This document shows positions 9,606-19,073 of a stretch of 64,000 nucleotides of DNA, piece after piece (position 1 is the first letter of the stretch; every line of letters starts with the position of its first letter). Position numbers and translations under genes: made by a program. The stretch spans positions 225,371 to 289,370 of the forward strand of contig JABABQ010000034.1 of NCBI GenBank assembly GCA_014238155.1, in the 5' to 3' direction. The notes under the pieces were generated by a model that was not told the origin of the DNA, did not search any database, and saw only the letters and a list, made by a program, of their open reading frames with translations. Origin of the DNA: Rhizobiaceae bacterium (lineage in GTDB: Bacteria; Pseudomonadota; Alphaproteobacteria; Rhizobiales; Rhizobiaceae).

Positions 9606-11518
9606 CAGGCCGTCGGCTCCACCGGTGCCCGTTTGATTACCACACCAAGATCGTCATTCTCATGAGCTTCCCGCAGGCGTTTTTCGGCTTCTGATGCCTC
9701 AAGCTGGCGGTTCCACATGGATGCATAGAGACCATCTTTTTGAAGCAGTTTAGCATGGGTGCCGCGTTCGGCAATTTCACCAGCCTCAAGGACTATTATT
9801 TCGTCAGCATCAATAATCGTCGACAGGCGATGCGCAATGACGACCGTGGTGCGATTGGCGGAAACAATATCAAGAGCCGCTTTGATCTCCTGTTCCGTTT
9901 GCGTATCCAGGGCAGATGTCGCCTCGTCGAGCACCAGAATAGGCGGGGCTTTCAACAGTGTTCGGGCAATCGCGACACGCTGTTTCTCACCACCGGACAG
10001 TTTCAACCCTCTCTCGCCAACCTGAGTATCGAAACCTTCTGGCAACCGTGCGATGAAATCCTGAATTTGGGCGCGTTCGGCGGCCTGTTCGACTTCTTCT
10101 TCGGTTGCGTCCACCCGACCATAGCGAATATTATATGCAATCGTGTCGTTGAACAGAACGGTGTCCTGCGGCACCATTCCTATTGCCCCACGTAAGCTTT
10201 CCTGTTCAACGCTGCGCAGGTCCTGGCCATCAATCGTGATCGAACCGGACTGAATGTCATAAAAACGGAATAACAGCCTCGAAATGGTCGATTTACCGGC
10301 CCCGGATGGACCAACGATTGCAACCGTTTTGCCTGCTGGCACATCGAACGATACACCGTTCAGGATTGGCCGGTCCGGATCATAGCGAAAATCTACATTT
10401 TCGAAGCGTATAGCCCCGTCGACGATATTCAGCGGCGGTGCGTTAATTACATCTTCAATTTCCGGTTCGACTTCAAGCAGATCAAACATCGCTTCGATAT
10501 CGGTCAGGCCCTGGCGAATTTCGCGATATACGAATCCGATGAAATTTAGCGGTATCGACAATTGCATTAAAAACATATTGATCAGCACAAAATCGCCGAT
10601 GGTCTGTTCGCCACGTTGTACGGCCAGAGCGGACATGATCATGCAAATCAACATGCCAATCGAAAAAATAACGGTTTGCCCGAAATTGAGCCAACCGATC
10701 GATGTCCAGGTCCGAGTTGCGGCCCGCTCGTATTTCGCCATCGAAACATCAAACCGACGCGCCTCCATTCCTTCATTGCCGAAATATTTGACGGTTTCGT
10801 AATTCAGCAATGAGTCAATTGCTTTCGAACTCGCTTCCGTATCGGAATTATTCATGTCCCGGCGAATCTGAATACGCCAGTTACTCACCTTGATGGTAAA
10901 ATAGCTATAAGCCCAAACAGTCACAGCGATGACAGCGACATAGGTCCAGCCGAAATTATAAGCGAAGATGCCGGCGTAAAGGGCAAATTCAAGGATTGTC
11001 GGAAACGTGTTGAGAATCGTAAATCGAACAATAACTTCAATACCTTTAGTGCCACGTTCAATAATTCGTGACAAACCGCCCGTGCGCCGCGCCAGATGAA
11101 AGCGCAATGATAATTTGTGCATGTGAATAAAGGTTCGATAGGCCAACTGCCGAACTGCATGTTGGCCAACACGAGCAAACAAGGCGTCGCGCAACTGGTT
11201 CAGCCCGGTCATCACCAGCCGCGCAACGACAAATCCGATCACCAGCATGATCGGAGTTGTGAGGGCGACCGGCAACCATGCAATGTCCTGATCCAATCCA
11301 TCAAGCGCATCAGTGGCAAACTTGAAGAAAAATGGCACAACTGCCGTAACCAGCTTGGCAGCTACCAGAAAAACAGCTGCCCAAAGAACCCTGATTTTTA
11401 AATCCGGTCTGTCCGACGGCCACATGTAGGGCCACAAGTTTTTGATAGTTGCCAGAGACGACTTGTCAGCAGCCTGTTGAGCCGCCTGCCCTCCCGCCTG
11501 AGCAGAATTATTGGTCAA
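9605..11518 (-). CDS. ABC exporter, Atm1/HMT1 type, fused permease-ATPase
   Basis: 637-residue half-transporter with an N-terminal six-helix domain (about residues 40-340) and a C-terminal ATPase. Walker A is GPSGAGKST (about residue 395), the signature LSGGEKQRVAIA (about 506) and Walker B ILVLDEATSALD (about 528). Overall it resembles the Atm1-like exporters of glutathione-linked sulfur or metal compounds (for example RLRRIIERGTKGIE before TM3). An ArsR regulator with a Cys-rich tail lies 34 bases upstream, which supports a metal or metalloid link. The DUF1194 gene overlaps its stop. Confidence 0.9.
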   Translation of the reverse strand: MTNNSAQAGGQAAQQAADKSSLATIKNLWPYMWPSDRPDLKIRVLWAAVFLVAAKLVTAVVPFFFKFATDALDGLDQDIAWLPVALTTPIMLVIGFVVARLVMTGLNQLRDALFARVGQHAVRQLAYRTFIHMHKLSLRFHLARRTGGLSRIIERGTKGIEVIVRFTILNTFPTILEFALYAGIFAYNFGWTYVAVIAVTVWAYSYFTIKVSNWRIQIRRDMNNSDTEASSKAIDSLLNYETVKYFGNEGMEARRFDVSMAKYERAATRTWTSIGWLNFGQTVIFSIGMLICMIMSALAVQRGEQTIGDFVLINMFLMQLSIPLNFIGFVYREIRQGLTDIEAMFDLLEVEPEIEDVINAPPLNIVDGAIRFENVDFRYDPDRPILNGVSFDVPAGKTVAIVGPSGAGKSTISRLLFRFYDIQSGSITIDGQDLRSVEQESLRGAIGMVPQDTVLFNDTIAYNIRYGRVDATEEEVEQAAERAQIQDFIARLPEGFDTQVGERGLKLSGGEKQRVAIARTLLKAPPILVLDEATSALDTQTEQEIKAALDIVSANRTTVVIAHRLSTIIDADEIIVLEAGEIAERGTHAKLLQKDGLYASMWNRQLEASEAEKRLREAHENDDLGVVIKRAPVEPTA

Positions 11519-11552
11519 ATCAAGCTTTCATGGTTTATTTGCGCATCAATCA

Positions 11553-11894
11553 CTAGCAGCATTTTCCTTCGCAACAGGAATCCAGAAATGAACTCGTGGT
11601 CAACGCCATGGCTTTCAGCAAGTCATCATTTACCTGATAACTGGAGCGCGGCGGGATGGTCTCAACGGTCACGATCCCCGCCTCAATCAGCACTTTTAAA
11701 TGTTGAGACACAGTCGATTGTGCCAGAGGCAGAACCTGAGTGATGTCTTTGCATCCACAATGACGGTGCAGTGCAATGTGGCGCAAAATATCTATGCGGG
11801 CAGGGTTTGAGAGCGCCGAGAACACCACCGCCATGTCGGCTGAATTCTTTATCTCACGCCTTTGCTTTTCAACGGATTCTTCACAGCACGCCAT
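11553..11894 (-). CDS. ArsR family metal-responsive regulator
   Basis: 113 residues from the ATG at 11894, which has AAAGGG 6 bases upstream; an ATG 15 bases earlier lies inside the operator and is less likely. The winged helix has SALSNPARIDILRHIA and the recognition helix LAQSTVSQHLKVLIEAG. Cysteines occur as CC near the N-terminus, CGC at about residue 46-48 and CCEGKCC at the very end; all could ligate a thiophilic metal or As/Sb. It precedes the Atm1-like exporter and most likely represses it. Confidence 0.88.
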   Translation of the reverse strand: MACCEESVEKQRREIKNSADMAVVFSALSNPARIDILRHIALHRHCGCKDITQVLPLAQSTVSQHLKVLIEAGIVTVETIPPRSSYQVNDDLLKAMALTTSSFLDSCCEGKCC

Positions 11895-11907
11895 GCCCGA
11901 CCCTTTC

Positions 11908-11923
11908 ATCGTATTATTACGAT
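11908..11923 (-). promoter_or_regulatory. Predicted ArsR operator
   Basis: Perfect inverted repeat ATCGTA-TTAT-TACGAT. It lies immediately downstream of the -10 box of the arsR promoter and covers the expected transcription start. The size and AT-rich centre fit ArsR/SmtB operators. Binding is inferred from position. Confidence 0.55.
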
Positions 11924-11952
11924 AAAGTAGGAGTTCACATATACGTGTTCAA
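11924..11952 (-). promoter_or_regulatory. Promoter of arsR and the ABC exporter
   Basis: TTGAAC (11952-11947), 17 bases, TACTTT (11929-11924) on the minus strand. It begins just after the stop of the upstream LysM gene, so arsR does not depend on read-through. Confidence 0.5.
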
Positions 11953-11959
11953 GGGCAAG

Positions 11960-13693
11960 TTAGCCTTCCTGCTCAGGTTTTTGCGGTATCTTGAAAATCT
12001 GCCCGATAAAGATGCGATGTGGATCGGCAATCTGGTTGCGATTTGCATTGTAAATCGTTGTGTAACGGATGCCGCGCCCATAAGTCTTGCGCGAAATTCG
12101 CCATAGATTATCTCCGCGTTTGATGATCACTGCCCGCCCGGTCTTCAGCACTTTTGGCATACGTGGCGGCGGCGAGGTTTGCGGCGACGGCGACGGCGAC
12201 GGTTCTGATGACTTTGGAGTTGGCGGTGATGCTGCAACCTCAACGGTGGGCTCGAGTTTCACCAATTCTGTCGTTTCGACTTTTGGTTCTGCTACCTTGG
12301 GGGCTACAGTGACTTGCTGCTCGACACGCTTTGGCGGCGGATCGGCAGCTTTTGGCTCTACCATAGCAGGTTTCGGGGGTTCCAGTGCAGCTACTTCAAC
12401 CGGCTGCTCTACTTTATCTGGAACTCTGGGAGCCGTCACCGTCGCCACAACCGTCGCTGTGGGGGGGGTCGGTTCCAACTCGTTGGGGATTTCATGAACC
12501 AACGGCACAATGGCGCGGGCCAGGACCGAACCATTTGTACTGTCAATCACATCGGCGCGGACCGAATGTTCCCCCTCATCCAAGTCAAATGGTTTGGAGA
12601 CCAGAAATCGATTGTCTGACGTTCCGCGCGCCAAGCCGATAAACTTATTGTCGACATATATGCGGACTGGAACGCCGCTTGGTATCGAGCCCGCGATGAA
12701 TATCTGTCCGCCTTCCATCTCGACGGCCTCTACGACCACTTGTGGTGCTGCAGGAATCGGCTGTGGTTTTGGCAACTCAATGACATCAGTGGGCTGGACT
12801 GAAACATTTGCTGGCTGCTGAAGCTCTGGCTCGAGTGCCGCTACCTGTTTCACTGGCTCTTTTACTACAATCTCAACTTTCTTGGGCTGAATCTCAAGCT
12901 TCTCAGGTTGAGGCTCGATTTTCTCGAGAGTAGTTTCAATCTTGGCAACTTCAACCGGCTTTGGCTCTGCGCTGGTGGCAGATTTGATGTCCGAAACCGC
13001 CTGTTTGGCAGGTTCAGCTTCAACAGTTTTAGCCGGCGCTTTTTCTACCACCGGATCAGCAGCCACTTCCACGACCGGCTTGGCAGGTTGCTTTGCTTCA
13101 AGCACTTTGGGCTTGGAAATTATGCGGCTCGCTTGACCCTCTTCACTAATCATCGCCAGCAATTCGCCCCCAGCCTCGGGCACTGTGACCAGGCTGGTTT
13201 GCGAAGACAAAACCGACTTGCCGTCGCCCTGATCTGCTCGAAGCGACAGCACATAGTCGCCGGGGGCAAGCGGATTATCCGGCAAGGCCACAAAATCACC
13301 GGTCGGACCTGCATTGGTCGAGACAATGACGGTGCCATCAGCGCTGATGACATCAACTTTGGCATTCGGCGCGGCATTGCCGGCGATCAGCATGGAGCCG
13401 TCTTTCTCGACCCTCAAAATATCAAATTTTGGTTCAATGGTAACGAGTTCGGCAGCCTTCGGAGCGGGCACAGCCTCCGGTTGTTTTTTAACTTCGGGCT
13501 TTTTGGTTTCGCCCGGTTCAACTTTTACCTTGGCCTGCTCGTTGACCAGCGGTTGTTGTATAGAAATACTGTCCGGCTGAAACAGCTTCGCAATTTCATC
13601 CTGATATACAACCACAGCCCCAGTTGCCACGGCTGCTACCGAACCGGCAGCTACCACCGATTTCACGCCAAATAGAGCCAGTATATTGGCCAT
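11960..13693 (-). CDS. LysM domain protein with long Pro/Glu/Lys/Val-rich spacer
   Basis: 577 residues from the ATG at 13693, chosen because GGGGTG lies about 5 bases upstream and the protein then begins with a membrane segment (residues about 8-29). The C-terminal 50 residues are a LysM peptidoglycan-binding domain (RGDNLWRISRKTYG, IADPHRIFIGQIFKIP). Between lie two or three Ig-like beta segments and long low-complexity runs of Val, Lys, Glu, Pro and Ala, plus a short PSPSPSP run encoded by GGC/GAC-type repeats at 12175-12206. Probably an inner-membrane-anchored cell wall binder. Similar proteins are common in Rhizobiales; function unproven. Confidence 0.8.
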   Translation of the reverse strand: MANILALFGVKSVVAAGSVAAVATGAVVVYQDEIAKLFQPDSISIQQPLVNEQAKVKVEPGETKKPEVKKQPEAVPAPKAAELVTIEPKFDILRVEKDGSMLIAGNAAPNAKVDVISADGTVIVSTNAGPTGDFVALPDNPLAPGDYVLSLRADQGDGKSVLSSQTSLVTVPEAGGELLAMISEEGQASRIISKPKVLEAKQPAKPVVEVAADPVVEKAPAKTVEAEPAKQAVSDIKSATSAEPKPVEVAKIETTLEKIEPQPEKLEIQPKKVEIVVKEPVKQVAALEPELQQPANVSVQPTDVIELPKPQPIPAAPQVVVEAVEMEGGQIFIAGSIPSGVPVRIYVDNKFIGLARGTSDNRFLVSKPFDLDEGEHSVRADVIDSTNGSVLARAIVPLVHEIPNELEPTPPTATVVATVTAPRVPDKVEQPVEVAALEPPKPAMVEPKAADPPPKRVEQQVTVAPKVAEPKVETTELVKLEPTVEVAASPPTPKSSEPSPSPSPQTSPPPRMPKVLKTGRAVIIKRGDNLWRISRKTYGRGIRYTTIYNANRNQIADPHRIFIGQIFKIPQKPEQEG

Positions 13694-13876
13694 TCTATCA
13701 CCCCAAACTGTCGTCGCCCCTGATATATAGGCAGAAATGGGCGGGTAGGTTAAATTTCTCAGCACCCTATAGCACGGATATCGACAATTTGGCCAATGAT
13801 TGAAACGCTTTGACGGGCTTTCACCCCGCAATTCTTTTTCTGTTGACCTGCGACGGTTCACAGGCATCCTCGCTGC

Positions 13877-14449
13877 ATGACCAATGCTGATAAAAATCCG
13901 ATTCGTTCCCTGTGCGTCTATTGTGGATCTTCACCCGGAAGTGATCCAGATTTCAAAGCTGCTGCCGTTTTGCTCGGCAAACATCTGGCCGAACATCGCC
14001 TGCGTTTGGTCTATGGTGGAGGCGATAAAGGGTTGATGGGAGCACTTGCTGAAAGTGTGCTGGCACATGGCGGTGAAGTGCTGGGCATCATTCCGGAATT
14101 CCTGCTGGCTTCAGAACAAGGGCAACAGGCCAAAAATATCGCAGGGGTGAATCTGGTTGTTGTCCCCGACATGCACACTCGAAAACGCCAGATGTTTGAT
14201 GAATCAGACGCCTTTTTGGCCATGCCCGGAGGAATCGGCACACTCGAAGAACTGGTCGAAGTCCTCACTTGGGCCCAATTGCGTCGCCATCAAAAACCGG
14301 TCGGTTTGTTGAATATCAACGAGTTCTGGTCACCCTATGTCGAGTTGGTACGGCACATGGCGGATGCGGGATTTCTGCACAACCCGGATCGGGCCATGCC
14401 GCGAACATTTACCAGTGCAGATGACGTCGTTGCCGGATTGTTTTCCTGA
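13877..14449 (+). CDS. LOG family nucleoside monophosphate phosphoribohydrolase
   Basis: 190 residues, TIGR00730-type. Members cleave N6-modified AMP (cytokinin ribotides) or AMP to base and ribose 5-phosphate; they were formerly annotated as lysine decarboxylases. The catalytic motif PGGIGTLEELVEVLTW (about residues 116-131) and the upstream GGGDKGLMG (about 50-58) are complete. It is divergent from the LysM gene and convergent with rarD, 4 bases from its stop. Confidence 0.9.
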   Translation: MTNADKNPIRSLCVYCGSSPGSDPDFKAAAVLLGKHLAEHRLRLVYGGGDKGLMGALAESVLAHGGEVLGIIPEFLLASEQGQQAKNIAGVNLVVVPDMHTRKRQMFDESDAFLAMPGGIGTLEELVEVLTWAQLRRHQKPVGLLNINEFWSPYVELVRHMADAGFLHNPDRAMPRTFTSADDVVAGLFS

Positions 14450-14453
14450 AGCC

Positions 14454-15350
14454 TCAGGCCTCGCCACCACGAAACATACTCCAAGTATAGAGTATCAGTG
14501 CAGACCAGATCATGACGAATGTCAGACCCTGCCAAAAATCCATTTGCTCGCCAAATACCAGAAACGAAATCGCAAAAATGATTGATGGTGCGATATATTG
14601 CATCAGCCCCAATGTTGCCAGGCGCAACAATTTGGCACCGAAAGCATAAAGTATCAGTGGTGCGGCGGTGACAACCCCAGCAAACATAAGCAACGGGCCT
14701 TCAATGGAAACCAGTGTGAAATGATTTTCACCGATGGAAATCAACCAAATCAAATAGCCAAACCCAAATGGAAAGAGGATGACAACCTCCATCAAAAAGC
14801 CCTGCGTCGGCCCGACCGGCACCGTTTTTCGAAGGTAGCCATAGGCTGCAAACGAGACCGCCAGTGTCAATGCAATCCACGGAAAAACACCACCAAACAC
14901 GGTTCTGATCAAAACCGCCAGACAAGCGATACCCACCGCCACCGCTTGCAATCTGCTCAGTCTTTCCCCCTGCAATGCATAACCCAACATCACGGTAATC
15001 AATGGATTGATGTAGTATCCAAGCGCCGCTTCTGACGTTTTATTGATCCCAATCGCCCAAACGTAAATGGCCCAATTTATGGTGATCAAAAGCGCTGTGA
15101 TGAACATCATCGTGAATATTTTGCGGTCACGAAACAGGCTCAGCAATTCTCCCAATCGCCCCTGAGCCCCAATGACAATGAGAGCAACGGGTACCGACCA
15201 GATTATCCGATGGACGACCATTTCCGCTGCCGGTACATGTTCCATGGGCTTGAAATACAGCGGTAAAAATCCCCACAAGCCATAAGCGGCCAGCGCATAG
15301 AAAAAACCTCTTCGAGAATCTGCCTTGCTGGTCCGGGCTTCAGCCGTCAC
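14454..15350 (-). CDS. rarD: EamA family transporter, RarD type
   Basis: 298-residue membrane protein of the drug/metabolite transporter superfamily with about ten helices in two EamA repeats. FFYALAAYGLWGFLPLYFK at the N-terminus is typical of RarD. The start is the GTG at 15350, whose GTGA overlaps the cimA stop; an ATG 15 bases upstream is possible. Substrate not known; RarD members were linked to chloramphenicol sensitivity but are probably metabolite exporters. Last gene of the cysS-GFA-cimA-rarD chain. Confidence 0.88.
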   Translation of the reverse strand: MTAEARTSKADSRRGFFYALAAYGLWGFLPLYFKPMEHVPAAEMVVHRIIWSVPVALIVIGAQGRLGELLSLFRDRKIFTMMFITALLITINWAIYVWAIGINKTSEAALGYYINPLITVMLGYALQGERLSRLQAVAVGIACLAVLIRTVFGGVFPWIALTLAVSFAAYGYLRKTVPVGPTQGFLMEVVILFPFGFGYLIWLISIGENHFTLVSIEGPLLMFAGVVTAAPLILYAFGAKLLRLATLGLMQYIAPSIIFAISFLVFGEQMDFWQGLTFVMIWSALILYTWSMFRGGEA

Positions 15351-16942
15351 GCAATCGCCCCGCATTTGATCAGCTTATAGTTCAAACTGTCGATCAGGGC
15401 CTGGAAGGATGCATCTATGATGTTGACGGAGACACCAACCGTCCACCAGCGTTCACCTGTCTGATCTGTGGATTCTATCAAAACTCTGGTAATCGCCTCG
15501 GTCCCGCCATTGAGTATGCGCACCTTGTAGTCGACCAGTTCCAGATCTTTCGTCTCAGCCTGATATTTTCCAAGATCTTTGCGCAGAGCTTTGTCCAGCG
15601 CATTGATCGGTCCCATACCTTCAGCGACCGACATGGTAGTCTGACCGTCGATCATCAGTTTGACGACTGCTTCCGATACCGTCACGACGTCACCAACCGC
15701 ATTGAACCGGCGCTCCACACTGGCACGATAGGAATCTATTTTAAAAAATTGCGGCACCGTTCCCAAAGTCCGGCGCGCCAACAGCTCAAAACTGGCTTCT
15801 GCCGCCTCATAGGCATATCCGGTAGCTTCGCGCTCTTTTACAATGGCGATCAATGTATCCAGCTTGGGGTCACTTTTGGATACTTCAATGCCGCGACGCG
15901 ACAATTGGTCGAGAAAATTCGATTTACCACCCTGATCCGAAACCATCAGGTTGCGGGCATTACCAACTGAATCTGGTGTCACATGTTCGTAAGTTGTCGG
16001 ATCTTTCATCAACGCCGATGCATGAATACCGGCTTTCGTGGCAAATGCTGAGGAACCGACATAGGGCGCCTGACTTTCAGGGGCGCGATTTAACAGTTCA
16101 TCAAACGCGTGCGACAAGCGTGAAATGGATTTCAGCTTGCTGGCATCGATGCCGGTTTCAAATCGTTCAGCAAAATGCGGTTTGAGCGCTAATGTCGGAA
16201 TAACCGAGATCAAATTGGCATTGCCGCAGCGCTCGCCAATGCCGTTTATGGTGCCTTGTACCTGACGGGCTCCGGCCTCAACAGCGGCCAGCGAATTGGC
16301 AACTGCCTGCCCTGTGTCGTTATGGGCATGAATGCCAACATTTTCTCCGGGTATTACCTTGCAAACCGCTTCAACAATGGCCCGGATCTCACTTGGCTGG
16401 CAGCCTCCATTGGTGTCGCACAACACCACCCAACGAGCACCGGAATCAAATGCCGTTTTGGCACATTCAAGTGCGTATTGCGGATTGGCCTTGTAGCCGT
16501 CGAAAAAATGCTCGCAGTCGACCAGCGCTTCCTTGCCAACACCGATTGCCGCCTTCACAGAGGTTGAAATACCTTCCAGATTTTCTTCATTGGTACAGCC
16601 CAAGGCGACTTTTACATGCAGGTCCCAGGCCTTCGCGACATAGCAAATGGCCGAGGCAGCCGACGCCGTCAATGCGGCAATACCCGGGTCGTTGGAAATC
16701 GAAACGCCTGCCCGTTTGGTCATACCGAATGCGGTAAACTTGGCGTTTTTGGTTCGTTTCTGATCAAAAAAAGCCGTGTCTGTGGGGTTGGCCCCGGGAT
16801 AGCCCCCCTCGATATAATCGAGACCAAATTCGTCCAGTAATCCGCTGATCGCAATTTTGTCCTCAACGGAAAAATCAATGCCTGGGGTCTGGGCCCCGTC
16901 ACGCAGGGTGGTATCAAAAAGGGTGATACGTTGCTTGGTCAT
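15347..16942 (-). CDS. cimA: R-citramalate synthase
   Basis: 531 residues, TIGR00977 type. It condenses pyruvate and acetyl-CoA to R-citramalate, feeding threonine-independent isoleucine synthesis. The HMGL-like TIM barrel begins with LFDTTLRDGAQTPG (Arg-Asp pair), has the metal-binding HAHNDTGQAVANS, and ends with a LeuA-type allosteric domain (about residues 400-520). The ATG at 16942 overlaps the GFA stop (ATGA) and has AAGAG upstream; a TTG 33 bases earlier is less likely. Confidence 0.93.
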   Translation of the reverse strand: MTKQRITLFDTTLRDGAQTPGIDFSVEDKIAISGLLDEFGLDYIEGGYPGANPTDTAFFDQKRTKNAKFTAFGMTKRAGVSISNDPGIAALTASAASAICYVAKAWDLHVKVALGCTNEENLEGISTSVKAAIGVGKEALVDCEHFFDGYKANPQYALECAKTAFDSGARWVVLCDTNGGCQPSEIRAIVEAVCKVIPGENVGIHAHNDTGQAVANSLAAVEAGARQVQGTINGIGERCGNANLISVIPTLALKPHFAERFETGIDASKLKSISRLSHAFDELLNRAPESQAPYVGSSAFATKAGIHASALMKDPTTYEHVTPDSVGNARNLMVSDQGGKSNFLDQLSRRGIEVSKSDPKLDTLIAIVKEREATGYAYEAAEASFELLARRTLGTVPQFFKIDSYRASVERRFNAVGDVVTVSEAVVKLMIDGQTTMSVAEGMGPINALDKALRKDLGKYQAETKDLELVDYKVRILNGGTEAITRVLIESTDQTGERWWTVGVSVNIIDASFQALIDSLNYKLIKCGAIA

Positions 16943-17406
16943 GTTGAGCTCTTCGTTGAGGTTTGTGGTGGCCAATGATCGGTGTCACGGTCGGGGTGTT
17001 GATGAGATTGCAGATCGTCCATAAAACTGGATTCGCCGCTTGAGTTTTGACGCACCGGTAATTGGTGCAATTGATCGACAAAATCCAGCTTGTCAGTGAC
17101 ATTTACCTGGGTGGCCGGCGGCGCCAATGTTGGGTCGTCGAGCGTCGCTATGGCGAGTTCCACCTCACCTCCCCAGTCGTATGTCAACGGCGTCCCACAA
17201 TCAGCACAGAAGCCACGGGTAACCTTGTCAGAACTTTTGAAATATTTTGGTTCGCCGCGTGTCCATTGCAGATTGTTGGAAGTGACCAGCGGTGCATAGA
17301 AATTTCCAAATGCTTTCTGGCACATACGACAATGGCATATCGAAGCCTTGCTGACGCTTTGAGAGCGATAGCGGACCGCACCGCACTGACATCCTCCTGA
17401 AATCAT
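16939..17406 (-). CDS. GFA family protein (CENP-V/GFA zinc fold)
   Basis: 155 residues. Zinc-binding cysteines are in the family pattern: CQCG near the N-terminus, CHCRMCQKA (about residues 29-37) and CADCGTPL (about 70). The family is named for a glutathione-dependent formaldehyde-activating enzyme, but most members have unknown function. The start is the ATG at 17406, with GGAGGT 6 bases upstream and ATGA overlap with the cysS stop. The C-terminal 40 residues are less conserved and hydrophilic. Confidence 0.87.
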   Translation of the reverse strand: MISGGCQCGAVRYRSQSVSKASICHCRMCQKAFGNFYAPLVTSNNLQWTRGEPKYFKSSDKVTRGFCADCGTPLTYDWGGEVELAIATLDDPTLAPPATQVNVTDKLDFVDQLHQLPVRQNSSGESSFMDDLQSHQHPDRDTDHWPPQTSTKSST

Positions 17407-18827
17407 GACTTCACCTCCCAACTGGTGATGCGCATGCCGGTTTCAGAATCTTTTGAATCCTTTAGTTGAATTCCCTGAGCCAATAGATCATCTCGAATTT
17501 TATCCGCTGCAGCCCAGTCCTTGTCTGCAATGCAAGCAAGGCGTTTGGCGATTTGTGCGTCGATTGTGGTTGTGTCGACTTCAGCAGAACTGGATTCTGT
17601 GTTTATGCCAAGAAACGACAACCCGTTGACAAATTGGGTCGGGGCCGCCGCATTAGCCGCAGCCGCTCCAGCGAGTTTCTGCAATTCCTGTATTGCCAAC
17701 GGGGTATTCAGATCATCCTGCAATGCCTGATGGAACATGTCAGAACTAGCGCCACCAGACACTACACCCCTTGCAGTGCTGGCGGCTCGTGCCAGTTTGC
17801 GCAGGATGTTTTCCGCCTCTTCCAGGCGTTTGACCGAAAGGTCGATTGGTTCGCGATAATGGGTCATCAACATTGCCAGACGCACGACATTGCCGGGCCA
17901 TTTACGTCCACCCACCTTTTCTGTTTCCAGCACTTCATTGACGGTGTGAAAATTGCCCAGACTTTTGGACATTTTCTGCCCTTCGACCTGCAGAAATCCG
18001 TTATGCATCCAAATGTTTGCCATTTTCTCGGTACCATGGCAGCAGCGCGACTGGGCAATTTCATTCTCATGATGCGGGAAGATCAAGTCGAGCCCACCAC
18101 CGTGAATATCGAAGGTCTTTCCGAGATAGGCCTCTGCCATGGCTGAGCATTCAATGTGCCAACCCGGTCGCCCTTGGATAGTCTCACCGTTAAACGTGCC
18201 ATCCCATCCGGGTTCAGTCGAGCTGGATTCCTTCCACAGCACAAAATCGGCGGCATCTTCCTTATGTTCCTCCACGGCGACGCGCGCACCTGCCTGTTGA
18301 TCGTCGAGATTGCGATTCGACAAGGCGCCATAGTCAGCCATGGAATTTACCCGAAACAGCACTTCCCTGCCCTGGCTTCCCGCTGCAACATAGGCGTGTC
18401 CTTTGTCGATCAGGATCTGAATCATCGACGCCATCTGGTCGATGAATTCAGTGGCACGTGGCTGGTGGCTTGGCTCCAGGCACCCCAGTTTGCCCATGTC
18501 GGACTGAAACTGGTTGGCGGTTTTCTCAGTAACTTTACGAATCGCCTCGTTGAGCGGCAGATCGGGAAAATCTCGAGTCGCACGTGCGTTAATTTTGTCA
18601 TCAACGTCGGTAATGTTGCGCGCATAGATCACATGTTCTTCACCAAAAACATGGCGCAGCAGGCGAAACAGAACATCAAAGACAATAACCGGACGTGCGT
18701 TGCCGATATGGGCAAAGTCATAGACCGTTGGACCACATACATACATGCGCACCTTGGCTGCATCGATGGGTGCGAAAGTCTCTTTGTTGCGAGACAAGGT
18801 ATTGTAGAGTTTTATTTCAGAGGTCAC
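17403..18827 (-). CDS. cysS: Cysteinyl-tRNA synthetase
   Basis: Class I synthetase that charges tRNA-Cys, about 474 residues. [16 protein letters not shown] carries the zinc Cys and HIGH motif; KMSKSLGNF is the KMSKS loop; the second zinc set includes [10 protein letters not shown] and [10 protein letters not shown] place the start at the GTG at 18827 (reads MTSEIKLYN); a TTG at 18860 would add 11 residues and neither has a strong Shine-Dalgarno. First gene of an overlapping operon with GFA, cimA and rarD. Confidence 0.94.
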   Translation of the reverse strand: MTSEIKLYNTLSRNKETFAPIDAAKVRMYVCGPTVYDFAHIGNARPVIVFDVLFRLLRHVFGEEHVIYARNITDVDDKINARATRDFPDLPLNEAIRKVTEKTANQFQSDMGKLGCLEPSHQPRATEFIDQMASMIQILIDKGHAYVAAGSQGREVLFRVNSMADYGALSNRNLDDQQAGARVAVEEHKEDAADFVLWKESSSTEPGWDGTFNGETIQGRPGWHIECSAMAEAYLGKTFDIHGGGLDLIFPHHENEIAQSRCCHGTEKMANIWMHNGFLQVEGQKMSKSLGNFHTVNEVLETEKVGGRKWPGNVVRLAMLMTHYREPIDLSVKRLEEAENILRKLARAASTARGVVSGGASSDMFHQALQDDLNTPLAIQELQKLAGAAAANAAAPTQFVNGLSFLGINTESSSAEVDTTTIDAQIAKRLACIADKDWAAADKIRDDLLAQGIQLKDSKDSETGMRITSWEVKS

Positions 18828-18935
18828 TTCGTTCGGTCCATTCAAATTTACGTTCTTCAATACGTATCGAGCCCTGCCGACTTGAACGTTCGTAAACTTG
18901 AAAGAGAGACGAGAACGGCCAGGCCAGCGGATGCG

Positions 18936-19022
18936 CTAGCGAATAATAATCCGACATTTGCAAATCGCAGCGGCGTTAGCAGCAGCAAGTGCGACGGTTA
19001 CTATGTTGGCAATCAATCTCAT
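18936..19022 (-). CDS. Possible 28-residue leader peptide upstream of cysS
   Basis: A small frame in the 246-base gap between lysE and cysS. It starts with ATG at the expected transcription start of a good promoter, so it would be leaderless, and ends ...AICKCRIIIR. It has two Cys codons separated by one Lys and then three Ile codons before the stop. The operon it precedes makes Cys-tRNA (cysS) and an isoleucine precursor (cimA). No clear terminator follows, and no ribosome-binding site is seen, so translation is only a hypothesis. Confidence 0.25.
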   Translation of the reverse strand: MRLIANIVTVALAAANAAAICKCRIIIR

Positions 19023-19028
19023 GACTGC

Positions 19029-19057
19029 TTTATCACCGCATTAACGTGGTTGGTCAA
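19029..19057 (-). promoter_or_regulatory. Promoter of the cysS operon
   Basis: TTGACC (19057-19052), 17 bases, GATAAA (19034-19029) on the minus strand. It lies in the gap after lysE and faces cysS. Expected start of transcription is near 19022. Confidence 0.5.
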
Positions 19058-19073
19058 GTCATTGCGTTTAGCA

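Noticed and set aside
12908..13675. Plus-strand frame of 255 codons over the LysM gene
   Set aside because: It is the complement of low-complexity Val/Lys/Glu/Pro codons and has no ribosome-binding site.
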